Source: Erinaceus europaeus (Eukaryota > Chordata > Mammalia > Eulipotyphla > Erinaceidae). Taken from it: a DNA stretch of 64,000 bases. Every line of letters starts with the position of its first letter. The stretch's first letter is position 1. The notes below the pieces were generated by a model that had not been told where the DNA came from, searched no databases, and worked only from the letters and a program-made list of their open reading frames with translations. Both the position numbers and the translations under genes were made by a program. Below, in pieces: positions 9,549 to 19,432 of this stretch. Location of the stretch: positions 43,251,387-43,315,386 of the forward strand of contig NC_080185.1 in assembly GCF_950295315.1 (NCBI RefSeq), given 5' to 3'.

Positions 9549-9850
9549 TAGGGGTCAGGAGATAGTTCACCCAGTAGAGTGCACACCTTACCATATGCAA
9601 GGACCTGGGTTTGAGCCCCTGGCCACCATATGAGTGCACATGAACAGGGGAAGCTTCACAAGTGGTAGAACATTGCTGTGGTGTCTCTTCTTCTCTGTCT
9701 CTCTTTCCTTCTGACACCTATATCTTTACAAAACAGAGAAAGAGACACAGAGAGATTGACTGACCACTGGGAGTTGCGGAATCATGCAGGCACGAAATTT
9801 TAGTGAAAATCCTGGTGGTAAAAAAAATTGTGTTTTAATTTAAAAAAATG
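9549..9850 (+). mobile_element. SINE-B copy with 3' module
   Basis: CACACCTTACCATATGCAAG head, a GGGGAAGCTTCACAAGTGG body, and a partial 3' module ending in AATCCTGGTGGT. Confidence 0.8.
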
Positions 9851-10100
9851 AAAATCTAGTTACTATCAATGCTAGTTTTTGGATTAGACAGACCTGGAAT
9901 ATTTTCTGCCCACACCTAGAAACAGAAACTGAAGAAACTGGTGAAATAAGAAACAGTCTTGTTATATAACTAAAAAAAACTATGTAGAAAAAAAAATAGT
10001 TCCTTTGAAATAATGAAAGATTCCTCTAACGTGTAGTCTATGAGACTGCTTTTTCAGTTCTGTACTCAAGTTTTCAACACATTCTCATGGACCCCAGATA

Positions 10101-10101
<1 letters not shown>

Positions 10102-10159
<58 letters not shown>
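10102..10159. repeat. (GT)n microsatellite
   Basis: About 29 uninterrupted dinucleotide units. Confidence 0.97.
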
Positions 10160-10160
<1 letters not shown>

Positions 10161-10204
10161 GCTGCAATTTAGAAAAAATATGTAATAAAGGGAAAAATAG
10201 TGAA

Positions 10205-10472
10205 TTTTTTTGCCTCCAGGGTTATTGCTAGGGCTCAGTGCCTGCACAATGATTCCACTGATCCTTTGAATGCATTTTTTTGATAGGACAGAGAGAAACT
10301 GGGGGGGAGATACAGAGGGAGAGAGACATTTGCAGATCTGCTTCACCTCTTGTGAAGCAAACCCCCCACAGGGACACAGGTGGGGAGCCAAGGGCTCCCA
10401 CAAGGGATCCTTGTGTGGGTCCTTGTGCTTCTTATTATGTGCGCTTAACCTGGGGAGCCTACTGCCTGACCC
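10205..10472 (-). mobile_element. SINE-A copy
   Basis: Minus-strand copy with the 3' module (plus strand TGCCTCCAGGGTTATTGC) and body, ending CTACTGCCTGACCC. Confidence 0.88.
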
Positions 10473-10689
10473 TGAAAAATAATGATTTTTAACAGAGTTC
10501 TTTGGGGAGTACTTGTGAATGATCAGGATGACAAAGACAGAAGGCATTCATTCAGCTGCTTTCCTTAACCCTCACAGTCACTGTAAGTAGGACATGTGCA
10601 AAGTTAAAGGTTATTTCCTCAAGTCTGAAGGTGATTAATGCAGTAAGAAATTCCCTGAAATTTATTGGCAAGGCTACTCTATAGACATG

Positions 10690-10904
10690 TTTTGTTTTTT
10701 TGGGTTTTTTGTTTTTGTTTTTGTTTTTTTTGCTTTGCCAACCAGAGTTATTATTGGGACTTGGTGCCTGAACAGTGAACCCACAACTTCTGGCAGCCTT
10801 TTCTTCTCTTTACTCCCCCCTTCTTTTTTCTTTTTTTTTTCTTTCTTTCTTTCTTTCTTTCTTTCTTTTGATAAGAAATTGAGGAGGAGATAGAGAGCAA
10901 GAGG
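10690..10904 (-). mobile_element. SINE (A/B type), minus, with (CTTT)n
   Basis: Plus strand starts with a T-rich tail, then CCAACCAGAGTTATTATTGG (reverse 3' module) and a CTTT run at about 10840-10868, then the purine-rich body that turns into the hexamer array. Confidence 0.8.
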
Positions 10905-11037
10905 GAGAGGGAGGGGGAGGGGGAGAGGGAGAGGGAGAGGGAGAGGGAGAGGGAGAGGGAGAGGGAGAGGGAGAGGGAGAGGGAGAGGGAGAGGGAGAGG
11001 GAGAGGGAGAGGGAGAGGGAGAGGGAGAGGGAGAGGG
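10905..11037. repeat. (GAGGGA)n hexanucleotide array
   Basis: About 20 nearly perfect six-base units, the expanded pyrimidine-rich body of a SINE on the opposite strand. Confidence 0.97.
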
Positions 11038-11040
11038 AAA

Positions 11041-11270
11041 AATACAGTCCTGCCCTGGTCCTCCCCTGCAGAGGGAGGTAAGCTTCATGGGAAGTAGAAC
11101 AGTGCTACAAATGTCTCTTTCTCTCATCCTATCTCCCCCTTCCATCTCAGTTTGTGTCTGTCTCTATCAAATAAAAAAGAAAAGAAAAGAAATAGCCAGT
11201 GAGAGCATTAGACTCATAGAGTCATAGTGAAGGCACCAAACTCCAGTGATAACCCTGGTGGCAATCAACC
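11041..11270 (+). mobile_element. SINE-B 3' part
   Basis: CTCCCCTGCAGAGGGAGG, an AAGCTTCATGGGAAG body and the 3' module ending in AACCCTGGTGGCAATC. It faces away from the minus-strand SINE on the other side of the hexamer array. Confidence 0.8.
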
Positions 11271-11368
11271 TGTCTTTAAAAGCCTGTAGTAACAGTTCTC
11301 TCTAGACCTCAATCTGACTTCCATTCATTTATGTCTTAATCATTTTATCAATGTCACCAGGCTTATTT

Positions 11369-11604
11369 GTGTTTTTTTTTTTTTGCTGGGACTTCACACC
11401 TATTCAATTCCTCTTTCTTCTTTTTCAGATGGGAGGTGAGAGACAGGGAAGGAGAGAGAGAAGCAGAGAGAAGGAGACAGCACTGCTCCACTACTTGTGA
11501 AGCTTCCCTTCTGCCTGGTGCTCCTATGTGGTGGCCGGGAGATCGAACCCAGGTACTCACATGGTGAACTGTGAGGTTTATCAGGTGAGCCATCTCCTGG
11601 CCCC
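11369..11604 (-). mobile_element. SINE-B/E type copy
   Basis: Minus strand shows GGAGATGGCTCACCTGATAA head and GGAAGCTTCACAAGTAGTGG body. Confidence 0.8.
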
Positions 11605-11683
11605 CTTACACCACCTGTCCTTTGAAGAATCCGAGATACTCAACGTTCCTCTGTGTTCATTCCTCAATTGGAAAGCCACTCCA

Positions 11684-11795
11684 AGGCTGGGGAGATAGCC
11701 TTGGATAGCAAAAAGACTTTTTATGCCTGAGGCAGCAAAGGTCCTACGTTCAGTTATAAACTAGAGCTGAGCAGTGCCCTGGGAAAATAAAGTGG
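11684..11795 (+). mobile_element. SINE-C copy
   Basis: GGGGAGATAGCCTTGGATAG head, CTTTTTATGCCTGAGGC, and GAGCTGAGCAGTGCCCTGG end. Confidence 0.8.
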
Positions 11796-11797
11796 TG

Positions 11798-11989
11798 GTA
11801 GGGAGCAGGCATGAACACACCTAGTTGAGCACACACATCAGCATGTGCGAGGAGCTGGGTCAAGTTCCCTGCTCCCCACCTACAGGAGGGAAACTTCATC
11901 AGTGGAGCAGTGCTGCAGGTGTCTCTCTTCTTCTCTATCTCCCCCTTCCCTCTCAATGTCTCACTGTCCTGTCAAATGAAAAAGAAATA
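11798..11989 (+). mobile_element. SINE-B copy
   Basis: ACACACCTAGTTGAGCACAC head, body GGAGGGAAACTTCATCAG, CT-rich 3' part. Confidence 0.85.
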
Positions 11990-11992
11990 ACA

Positions 11993-12186
11993 TGGGGCTG
12001 GGTGGTGACACATCCAGTTGATTACACAAATTACCATGAGCAAGGATCCAGGTTCAAGCCCCCCAGTTCCCCACCTGCAGGAGGGAAACTTCGTAAGTGG
12101 TGAAGCAGTGTTGCAGGCGTCTCTCTGTCTCTCTCCTTCTTCTGTCTCAATTTATTGTCTCTATCCTAAATAAATAAATATAAACC
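11993..12186 (+). mobile_element. SINE-B copy
   Basis: GACACATCCAGTTGATTACAC head, GGTTCAAGCCCCCC box B, AAATAAATAAATAT tail. It directly follows the previous copy. Confidence 0.88.
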
Positions 12187-12289
12187 ACAATTTAAAAAAA
12201 AAAAACCTAAAAAGAAATTTAAAGCATAATTTAAAAACACACACACAATCACTGTAAGACAGTCTGAAGTAGTCATATTGCCTAAGCCC

Positions 12290-12890
12290 TTGCTCCCAAG
12301 AATTCAACATTTTTATAAGGGACAGCCACTGTGTAACAGACATGGGGTGGGGGTTGGCAGACACTGCCCATTCTCAGGGGAGAACAAGGGACAGACAGGC
12401 CTACCACCAAGTAAACAGGAAATGGTAACACAGGGTGCTGAGGGCTAGGACATGGGAAAGTGCACAGTGGTGTGGGTCACAGCCATGGGCGCGTTGCATT
12501 GAGAGGGCCTTGAGAGGTCAGGGCAGACTTTCCTCAAGAGGAAGTTCTATATGAACTGAGATAAGAGGGCCCACTAAGAAAGAGAGCACCCACAGACGAA
12601 AGGGCAAGGCTGGGGCTGCCAGGACAGAGGACACATACACTGTCCTGTCTGAATTTTCTGTTTGGATTCCACTGTCCTGAATGTGGGTAGAGCTTGTCTG
12701 AGGAACTGAAAGCAGTTCAGTTAGGGTGGTAGAGCTCAAGAGTGGTGTGGAGGCCTAGAGATGAGGGAGACTGAGACTTGAGAGACTGATAAAGCCTAGA
12801 GTGGAAAGGAGTCTGTCCTGTAAGAGGTCTTGAGTCTATCCTGAAGCTACCAGAGAGCCATGGAATTGTGGGAAGTCAAAGAAAGTAAAG
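12290..12890 (-). mobile_element. L2 LINE fragment, antisense
   Basis: The plus strand keeps the order of antisense L2, including the equivalent of GGCTTCCTGGAGGAAGTG (here GACTTTCCTCAAGAGGAAG) followed by ATGAACTGAGATAAG. It is diverged but long. Confidence 0.6.
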
Positions 12891-13033
12891 AGGGTCATGT
12901 AGGCCAGAGAATGATGAGAACTCAAGTGGGAGGTCCTGCAGGGTTGAATCAGGAAACGGTGCCTTCTTCATAGGCCTGGGGCCCCAACTGCTACCCCTAG
13001 CATAACTCAGGATAAAATGGTGACAAATAGTGC

Positions 13034-13268
13034 TACAGGGCAGGTGAAATAGCTCACCCAGGTAGCGCACCTGTTTTGCCATGCATGTGACTCAGGTTCG
13101 AGCCAGGGACCCAGTGCTGTCGTCTATCCATCATCTGTCTCGGTACACAGACACACAAACACATGAGCACACAGGTTTAACTGGAATAGTAAAGTCCCAG
13201 TAACAATATAAATTGTTAAACATACAAACTCCCTCTCTATCCCTTCTGTCTCTTATCTAAAATTAATT
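13034..13268 (+). mobile_element. SINE-E copy
   Basis: GTGAAATAGCTCACCCAGG head and TGTTTTGCCATGCATGTG; unusual insert of ACACAGACACACAAACACATG before the tail. Confidence 0.8.
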
Positions 13269-13269
13269 A

Positions 13270-13330
13270 AAAGTTGTTCTACTGATTATATGAGAGAGGT
13301 GGAGAGAACGTTTCGCATGAGGCAGAGGGA

Positions 13331-13379
<49 letters not shown>

Positions 13380-13460
13380 TTACAGGCAGTCCCCAAGATT
13401 GAAGCAGAAATTTGGGGCAATGAAAGTCTGATGCTATTACCAATTGCACTACTGTCCAGG
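13270..13460 (-). mobile_element. SINE-E-like copy with (CA)n
   Basis: Purine-rich body and CCTGGACAGTAGTGCAATTG on the minus strand; a CA run fills about 13330-13378. Confidence 0.65.
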
Positions 13461-13486
13461 TTATTCATTTTCATTCTTTATGCTTG

Positions 13487-13568
13487 ATTTTTTTTTATTG
13501 CCACCAGGGTAATCACTGGGGCTCAGTGCCTGCAAGATGAATTGACTGTTCCCGGTGGCCATTTTCCT

Positions 13569-13611
<43 letters not shown>

Positions 13612-13725
13612 TGATAAAGACAGAGAGGGGGAGTGAGAAGGAGAAAGAGAGACACCTGCAGCACTGCTTCACCACCCATGAATTCCCCCCACACAGGTGG
13701 GGACCAGGGGCTCTAACCACGCGCC
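13487..13725 (-). mobile_element. SINE-A/B copy with (TTTA)n and a (TG/CG)n end
   Basis: Reverse 3' module (GCCACCAGGGTAATCACTGG), a TTTA run at about 13566-13612 and the reverse body. It runs into an alternating TG/CG stretch at 13724-13762. Confidence 0.88.
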
Positions 13726-13823
13726 TGTGTGTGTGTGCGTGCGTGCGTGCGTGTGTGTGTATGCAAACCTACATTTCCTGATGGTAACATTTCCTCAATA
13801 GAGTACAAATCAAAACCAGGATG

Positions 13824-14035
13824 TTGGGGGCAGGATCAGGAGCTGGTACACCCAGATCAGCACACACATTACCATGGGCAATGATCTGGGTTCAACCCCC
13901 TGGTCACCACCTGCAGGGGGGAAGCTTCATAAGTGGTGGAAATAGTGAAGCAGGTCGGCAGGTGTCTTTATCTCTCCTTATCTCCTCCTCCCATCTCCAT
14001 TTCTGTCCTGACAAAGGAAAAGACAGAAGAAAATA
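13824..14035 (+). mobile_element. SINE-B copy
   Basis: CACACATTACCATGGGCAAT, GGGGAAGCTTCATAAGTGG and an AAAGGAAAAGACAG tail. Confidence 0.85.
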
Positions 14036-14092
14036 ACCCAGGAAGTTGATCCTGGTACACTCCCCCAAACTTACTCATAGTTTAGCAGCATT

Positions 14093-14127
14093 ACGTGTGT
14101 GTGTGTGCGTGTGCGTGCACGCACATG
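14093..14127. repeat. (GT)n with GC steps
   Basis: Alternating purine-pyrimidine run with CG steps, ending in GTGCACGCACATG. Confidence 0.9.
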
Positions 14128-14149
14128 TAGTTCTATGCAACTGTATTTT

Positions 14150-14300
14150 GGGTTTTTTTAAACATACTTTACCATACTAATGCAAAAGGGAGAGAGCACC
14201 AGAGCATCACTCTGGCACATGCAATGTGAGGGATCAGATTTAGGTCCTCAGGTTTGAGAGTCCGATGCTTTCTCCACCACACCACATCCAGTACCACTCT
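14150..14300 (-). mobile_element. SINE-D copy
   Basis: Minus strand carries GGAGAAAGCATCGGACTCTC and the TGCCAGAGTGATGCTCTGGT segment. Confidence 0.82.
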
Positions 14301-14355
14301 CTGCAAATTTGTGTGTACAGACAGAGGATACTTCTGCTCTTATAACAATTCTTTG

Positions 14356-14512
14356 AGTTGCCTTGGTGAGATAGCTCGCTTAGATACTTTGCTTCTTTGT
14401 CCTGTGCATGAGCCAAATTTAAGACCAGCCCTTACTACACTGAAGGAAGTTGTGGTACTGTGATTCTCTCTCTCTCTCTCTGCCTTCTCTGTTCTTATCT
14501 AAAAGGAAAAAA
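14356..14512 (+). mobile_element. SINE-E copy
   Basis: GGTGAGATAGCTCGCTTAG head and a CTCTCTCTCT body. Confidence 0.75.
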
Positions 14513-14650
14513 AATTGCCTCAAGTTATCCTTTACATCCTTACTTTCTCCCTCTTTTCTATACCTTTACACCTGCACTCTTCTCACCCAAGACTCAACTG
14601 CCCTGGCAACAACTAATTTGCTCACCATTTCAGTGTAAAAAAAAAAAGTC

Positions 14651-14776
14651 TGGGATAGGGCTAGATAGCATAATGGTTATGCAGAGACTCTCATGCCTGA
14701 GGCTCCAAAGTCTCAGGTTCAACCCCTCAGCAACACCATAGCTGGAGCTGAATAGTACTCTGGTTAAAAAAAAAAG
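14651..14776 (+). mobile_element. SINE-C copy
   Basis: GATAGCATAATGGTTATGCA head and an AATAGTACTCTGG end followed by an A run. Confidence 0.9.
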
Positions 14777-14924
14777 TATGTATGCTACCCTTGAGATTCA
14801 CTCAAGTTATCTGGTGTATCAGTAGTTGATTTTTTTTTAATCAGTGAGTGGTATCACCTATGTGTGTGTCAGATTGTTTAACCGCTTGTTCTTTTTGTTT
14901 GTTTGCTTGTTTTTTGGTTGTTTT

Positions 14925-15108
14925 TTTTTTTTTTAGCTTCTATGTTTATTGCTGAGGATTTGCACCCAATTGATTCCAGTTTCCAGTGGACTTTTTTTTT
15001 TTTAAAGATAGTGAGAAATAAAGAAGCACCACAGCACTACTCACTGCTCATGCATCTTTCCTCATGCAGGAATTCTTATGTGGTGGCCAGGTACTTGGAC
15101 CCAGATTC

Positions 15109-15139
<31 letters not shown>

Positions 15140-15530
15140 CTCCAGGGTTATCGCTGGGGCTCAGTGCCTGTACTACAAATCCACTGCTCCTGGAGGCTAT
15201 TTTTCCCATTTTGCTGCCCTTGATGTTGCACTTGTTGTAGTTGTTATTGGTGTCATAGCTGTTGTTGTTGTTGGATAGGACATAAATCTCAAGAGAGGAG
15301 GGGAAGACAGAGAGGAGGTGAAAAAGGTACCTGTAGACCTGCTTCTCTGCTTGTGAAGCGACCCCCTGCAGGTGGGAAGTTGAGGGCTCGAACCAGCATT
15401 CTTACACCAGCCCGTGCGCTTTGCGGCATGTGCGCTTAACCTGCTGCGTTACTGCCCAGCTCCCTGAACCCGGATTCTTACACATGGCAAAATACGTGAT
15501 CCACTGGATGAGCTTTCTCCCGGCCTCCTA
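14925..15530 (-). mobile_element. Older SINE interrupted by a SINE-A
   Basis: The minus-strand host SINE occupies about 14925-15108 and resumes at 15466-15530. The related phrases GGACCCAGATTCTT and TGAACCCGGATTCTT on the two sides mark the break. The SINE-A inside is annotated separately. Confidence 0.8.
15113..15463 (-). mobile_element. SINE-A, nested, with (GT)n at its 3' end
   Basis: Full minus-strand copy including the 3' module (plus strand GCCTCCAGGGTTATCGCTGG) and the head (TGCGCTTAACCTGCTGCG). A GT run at about 15112-15138 replaces its poly-A. Confidence 0.9.
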
Positions 15531-15542
15531 ACCATTCACTCT

Positions 15543-15812
15543 TTAAAAAAATATTTATTTATTTGTTTTCCCTTTTGTTGCCCTTGTTGTTTTATTGTTG
15601 TAGTTATTGTTGTTATTGATGCGGTCATTGTTGGCTAGGATGGAGAGAAATGGAGAGAGGAGGGGAAGATAGAGAGGGGGAGAGAACAGTAGACACCTGC
15701 AGACCTGCTTCACCGCCTGTGAAGCGATTCCCCTGCTCTGCTGGTGGAGAGCCAGGGGCTCGAACTTGGATCCTTATACCAGTCCTGTGCTTAACTGGCT
15801 GTGCTATCGTTC
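15543..15812 (-). mobile_element. SINE-A copy
   Basis: Tail TTTATTTATTTGTTTTCCC, CAACAATAA-type linker and body; the head is truncated after CTTAACTGGCTGTGC. Confidence 0.9.
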
Positions 15813-15836
15813 ACTGTTTTATAAAAGAAAATCTGG

Positions 15837-16385
15837 AGGCCAGGAAGTGACACACTTGGTTAAGCACATACACTACGCGTGAAGGGACCTGGGTTTAAGT
15901 CCCTGGTCTCCCACTTGCTGGGAAAAGCTTCACAAGTGGTGAAGCAGGGCTATGGGTATCTCTGTTTCTTTATTGCTCTCTCTCCCTCTCCCTCTCCCTC
16001 TCCCTCTCCCTCTCCCTCTCCCTCTCCCTCTCCCTCTCCCTCTCCCTCTCCCTCTCTCTTTTGCCTCCAGGGTTATTGCTGGGGCTCAGTGCCTGCACCA
16101 CAAATCCATTTCTCCTGGAGGCCATTTTTTTTCCCATTTTGTTGTCCTTGTTGTTGCCATTATTGTTATTGTTGCCTTGATGTTGTTGTTGTTGGATAGG
16201 ACAGAGAGAGATCAAGAGAGGAGGGGAAGACAGAGAGGGAGAAAGACACCTGCAGACCTGCTTCACCGCCATGTGTGCTTAACCAGCTGTGCTACTGCCT
16301 GACCCCCTCTCTTTCCCTCTCTATCTCCCCCTCCCTTCTCAATTTCTCTGTCTCTATCAAATAAATAATAAATAAACTTTAAAAA
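15837..16385 (+). mobile_element. SINE-B with (CTCCCT)n, interrupted by a SINE-A
   Basis: The SINE-B head begins near 15840 (GTGACACACTTGGTTAAG). A CTCCCT array fills about 15976-16053. A minus-strand SINE-A sits at 16060-16303, and the host tail resumes with TCTCAATTTCTCTGTC and ends in AAATAAATAATAAATAAAC. Confidence 0.88.
16060..16303 (-). mobile_element. SINE-A, nested
   Basis: Reverse 3' module, CAACAACAACATC-type linker, body and head ending in CTACTGCCTGACCCCC. Its central body is shortened. Confidence 0.9.
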
Positions 16386-16399
16386 AGAAAAGAAAATCT

Positions 16400-16702
16400 G
16401 GGACTCGGGTGGTAGCGCAGTGGGTTCAGTGCAGATGGCGCAAAGCGCAAGGACAGGCTTAAAGATCCCATTCAAGCCCTGGCTCCCCACCTGCAGGGGA
16501 GTCGCTTCACAAGCGGTGAAGCAGGTCTGCAGGTGTCTATCTTTCTCTCCCCCTCTCTGTCTTCCCCTCCTCTCTCCATTTCTCTCTGTCCTATTCAACA
16601 ACAACGACATCATGACTACAACAATAAAACAACAAGGACAACTAAAGGGAATAAATAAATAAATAAATAAATAAAAATTTAAAAAGCAAAAAAAAAAAAA
16701 AA
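16400..16702 (+). mobile_element. SINE-A copy
   Basis: GGGTGGTAGCGCAGTGGGTT head, TCGCTTCACAAGCGGTGAAG body and an AAATAAATAAATAAA tail. Confidence 0.93.
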
Positions 16703-16956
16703 ACGGAAGAAAAGAAAATCCTGTCATGTCCAGTGTAAGAAAGGTGATAACTTCTACTTGACGCTTGTGCCTGTACTGACAAAATGGGTATAGTGCCAAA
16801 ATGGATCTGTAACTGAGCCCTCTTCTTCTGAGCCTGACCTGATTATCAAGAGAACAAGGAAGAGGAGAACAGGTGACTCGTGCTTATCCAGCAAACTTGA
16901 GTTAGTACCCAGAGTGGGATTGACACTGCAGAGTCAGCAGATAAGAAACTTGTCTA

Positions 16957-17120
16957 CGGGCTGGCTAAATAGCCTTGCCTGGATAGTGAACTGCTTTGTC
17001 CTGAATGCGATCCCAGGTTCGATCCTAGCCACCACCGCACTGGAGGAAGCTTTGGTGTTTTGGTTTCTTTCATTGTCTCTCTCTCTCTCTCTCTCTCTGC
17101 CTCACTGTCTGTATCAAAAA
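16957..17120 (+). mobile_element. SINE-E copy
   Basis: GGCTAAATAGCCTTGCCTGG head, CTGCTTTGTCCTGAATGCG and a CT run. Confidence 0.82.
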
Positions 17121-17289
17121 CAAACAAACAACAAAAACCTGACTCCTTACTCCCGAAGTTCCGCAAACAGACAGGATTACTCTCCAAGCATATCTGAGAG
17201 GTCCTGTGGGTCTACAGTAAAGTGACTGCCACAGCCACAAAGGAACATGTACTATAGCCTTTGCTATCTACTTGCCAGCACTATCAGTT

Positions 17290-17500
17290 TATTTCCTCTT
17301 ACTTACTTAAGTTTTAGAAATAGAGAAGACTTAGAGGGAGAAAGGGAGAGGTAGGGGTAAAGGTAGAAGTAGAGAGAGAGGCAGAGGCAGGCAGAGGCAG
17401 AGGGAGAGGGAGACACTACAGCATCAACGCTTCCCCTGATGTGGTGGAGGCCAGGCTCAAACCTGGGTCTTGCCCATGGAAAAGTAACATACTATCCATA
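17290..17500 (-). mobile_element. SINE-E copy with purine-rich body
   Basis: Minus strand has GGTTTGAGCCTGGCCTCC and the CACATCAGGGGAAGC body. The GA-rich part at 17330-17412 is enlarged. Confidence 0.7.
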
Positions 17501-17709
17501 TGTGTTGGATATTTTTATGCTGCCTCCAGGCCTTTATGCCTTGGGCCTTTATACCAAAGGGTATCTGTGATCTGTCTTGTCCTTCCCAGTCATAGAAATC
17601 AAGACATTCCCTTGTCCTCTTGTGCTTACTCAACCTTGGTTTCTGCACTTGCGAATTAAGAGTTCTAACTGAAATGCAAGCTGGTATCAGATACAGAATC
17701 AAAGAGCCT

Positions 17710-17712
<3 letters not shown>

Positions 17713-17769
<57 letters not shown>
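17713..17769. repeat. (GT)n microsatellite
   Basis: About 28 uninterrupted units, at the 3' end of the minus-strand SINE-E that follows. Confidence 0.97.
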
Positions 17770-17771
<2 letters not shown>

Positions 17772-17939
17772 CTTTTTGTTGTCTCCAGGGCTTCATTACC
17801 CCAAGTTAATTTTTTTCAGACACTGAAAGAGGCACCACATTACTGACATTTCTTCCAGCGCCATGGAGTCCGGGCTCGAACCTGGGTCGTACACATGGCA
17901 AAGCAGTGCACTAGCTAAGTGAGCTATATCACAAGCCCC
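17770..17939 (-). mobile_element. SINE-E copy
   Basis: Minus strand shows GTGATATAGCTCACTTAGC head, CTGCTTTGCCATGTG and GGTTCGAGCCC. Confidence 0.88.
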
Positions 17940-18570
17940 AGATGTCACCTTTGTTTCTCCGCTGGAGCCCATTCAGTGGGCTAGAGCGTCAGATCTGAAC
18001 ACCAAAATGAGCTTGTTCCATTGGGGAACATGCTTCTGGTAGCTTTACTTGAGTTGGGCTGACTTTACCGCTTCCACATGTGACCAAGAGCAGAGCTGCT
18101 TGTGGGAAAAACAGAGTGGGTGGGCAGCTGGTAGATGCAGAGCTGCCTGTGGGCAAGGGTGGAACTTGGGGGGTGCTACCAAAAGGAGGTTGGGTTGCTT
18201 TGATGAGGGGGAAGGGTGCACAGGTGTGTGTGGGGGGAATTCTCTAGAGAGGGGCCTCTGAGGAAGTGAGTTCTGAGGGATGGGGGGTATTTAGTCAGCA
18301 GGCTACATGGCTGGAGAGACAGGGGATCTTATTGTTGTTGCTTTTTTTTCCCCAGTAACCTATGGGTTTATAATTAGTCCTCTGATTGTTTGGAAACAAC
18401 AGTCACAAAACTTGACTTTTTTTTTTCTTTTTCCACCAAAACAAATCATCCACCTTCTTGGGTTTGCAGTACAAACCAATCGTCCTCAACTTTCTCCTCT
18501 TCAAACTGGATTAAGTTCCCAACACAGTCACAGCTAGTCCGTCTCCCAAAAATCTCCCGCCCACACTCAC
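17940..18570. other. Intron 4 start, unassigned
   Basis: Intron 4 begins at 18570 on the minus strand with GTGAGTGTGGG. The 18300-18560 part contains a T-run at 18417-18430 and otherwise unique-looking sequence. The 18000-18290 part is G-rich. I recognise no repeat. Confidence 0.5.
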
Positions 18571-18691
18571 CAGTAGTAGAGTGTGTAATTAGTGTCTGGA
18601 CTTGTGTTCCTTCCAGGGAGCCAAGTACACTTCAAGAAGCTCAGGTTGTGCCAGATGCATTGGAGTTCGGTCACGGCTGACTCTGGGTCAC
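18571..18691 (-). CDS. IL13RA1: IL13RA1 coding exon 4 (first half of FnIII domain D2)
   Basis: Encodes residues 119-158 plus two bases of W159: GDPESAVTELQCIW, then HNLSFLKCTWLPG, then RNTSPDTNYTLYYW. This is near-identical to the human segment as I recall it. C130 and C140 with W132 and W142 form the classic first disulfide signature of type I cytokine receptors. Sequons NLS (134) and NTS (147) are N-glycosylation sites. The donor is GTGAGT after TACTACTG; the acceptor TTACTAG has a weak pyrimidine tract because the adjacent intron is A/T-rich and runs into an antisense L1 end within about 45 bases. Confidence 0.97.
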
Positions 18692-18731
18692 CTAGTAAGA
18701 GCAGGCCAAAAGTTTATTTAGGATACATTAG

Positions 18732-19432
18732 ACAAAACAGAAACACCAATTGCTGGAGAGGTCATGGGGGAAAAGGAAGTCTCCTACATTGCTGGTGAGA
18801 ATGCAAGTCGGTCCAACCCCTATTGAAAACAGTTTGGAGACTCATCCAAACATGACCTGGCAATTATGACCTGGCAATTACAACCTGGCAATTCTTCTCC
18901 TGGGGATATTACCAAAGGAAACAAAAGTACCTATACTAGGGAATCTATGTGCACAGTAGCACGATTCGAAATAACCCAAACTTGGAAGCAACCCAGGTAT
19001 CCAGCAATAGACGCGTGGCTAGGGAAGTTGTGCTATGCATACATAATGGAATACCACTCAGCTGTTAAAAATGAAGTCATCTCCTTCCTCTCGTCTTAGA
19101 AAGAACTTGAAGGAACCATGTTAAATGAGGTAAGTCAAAAGGAGAAGGACAAATAGTGGATGATCTCACGTAGAGGTGGGACTCAATAAACAAGGGAAGA
19201 AAAGGAAAACAGAAAGTGAAACTTGGAGTGGGTTTGGTGTATTGCAGCAAGCAAAGGACTCTGGGGAAGGAGGCAAAGAGAGGGTTTGGAGAGGGTGTTG
19301 AAGTCTCTGTCCATGAAAGTGGAGAAGGAGCTACGTAGGTAGAGAGTGTTCTCACAGTTAACTGTCAGGGGAAGGTGAGAAGTTGTGCCCAGGTATAACC
19401 CATTAACCACCCCCCAATAAAGTGGTAAAAAA
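18732..19432 (+). mobile_element. L1 3' end, about 700 bp, with poly-A
   Basis: Carries CCAATTGCTGGAGAGG, ATTGCTGGTGAGAATGCAAG, ATAATGGAATACCACTCAGC and GAACTTGAAGGAACCATG in L1 order, ends with CCCCAATAAAGTGG and an A12 run. A local triplication of ACCTGGCAATTA-like units lies at 18853-18893. The 5' truncation point is close to the exon 4 acceptor. Confidence 0.9.

Noticed and set aside
10074..10547. A 157-codon minus-strand frame
   Set aside because: Made of a (CA)n microsatellite and a SINE-A. Not coding.
16400..16500. tRNA-like heads of SINE-A copies, here and elsewhere
   Set aside because: They have box A and box B similarity but are SINE heads repeated many times in the window, not tRNA genes. 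No intact acceptor-stem gene was seen.
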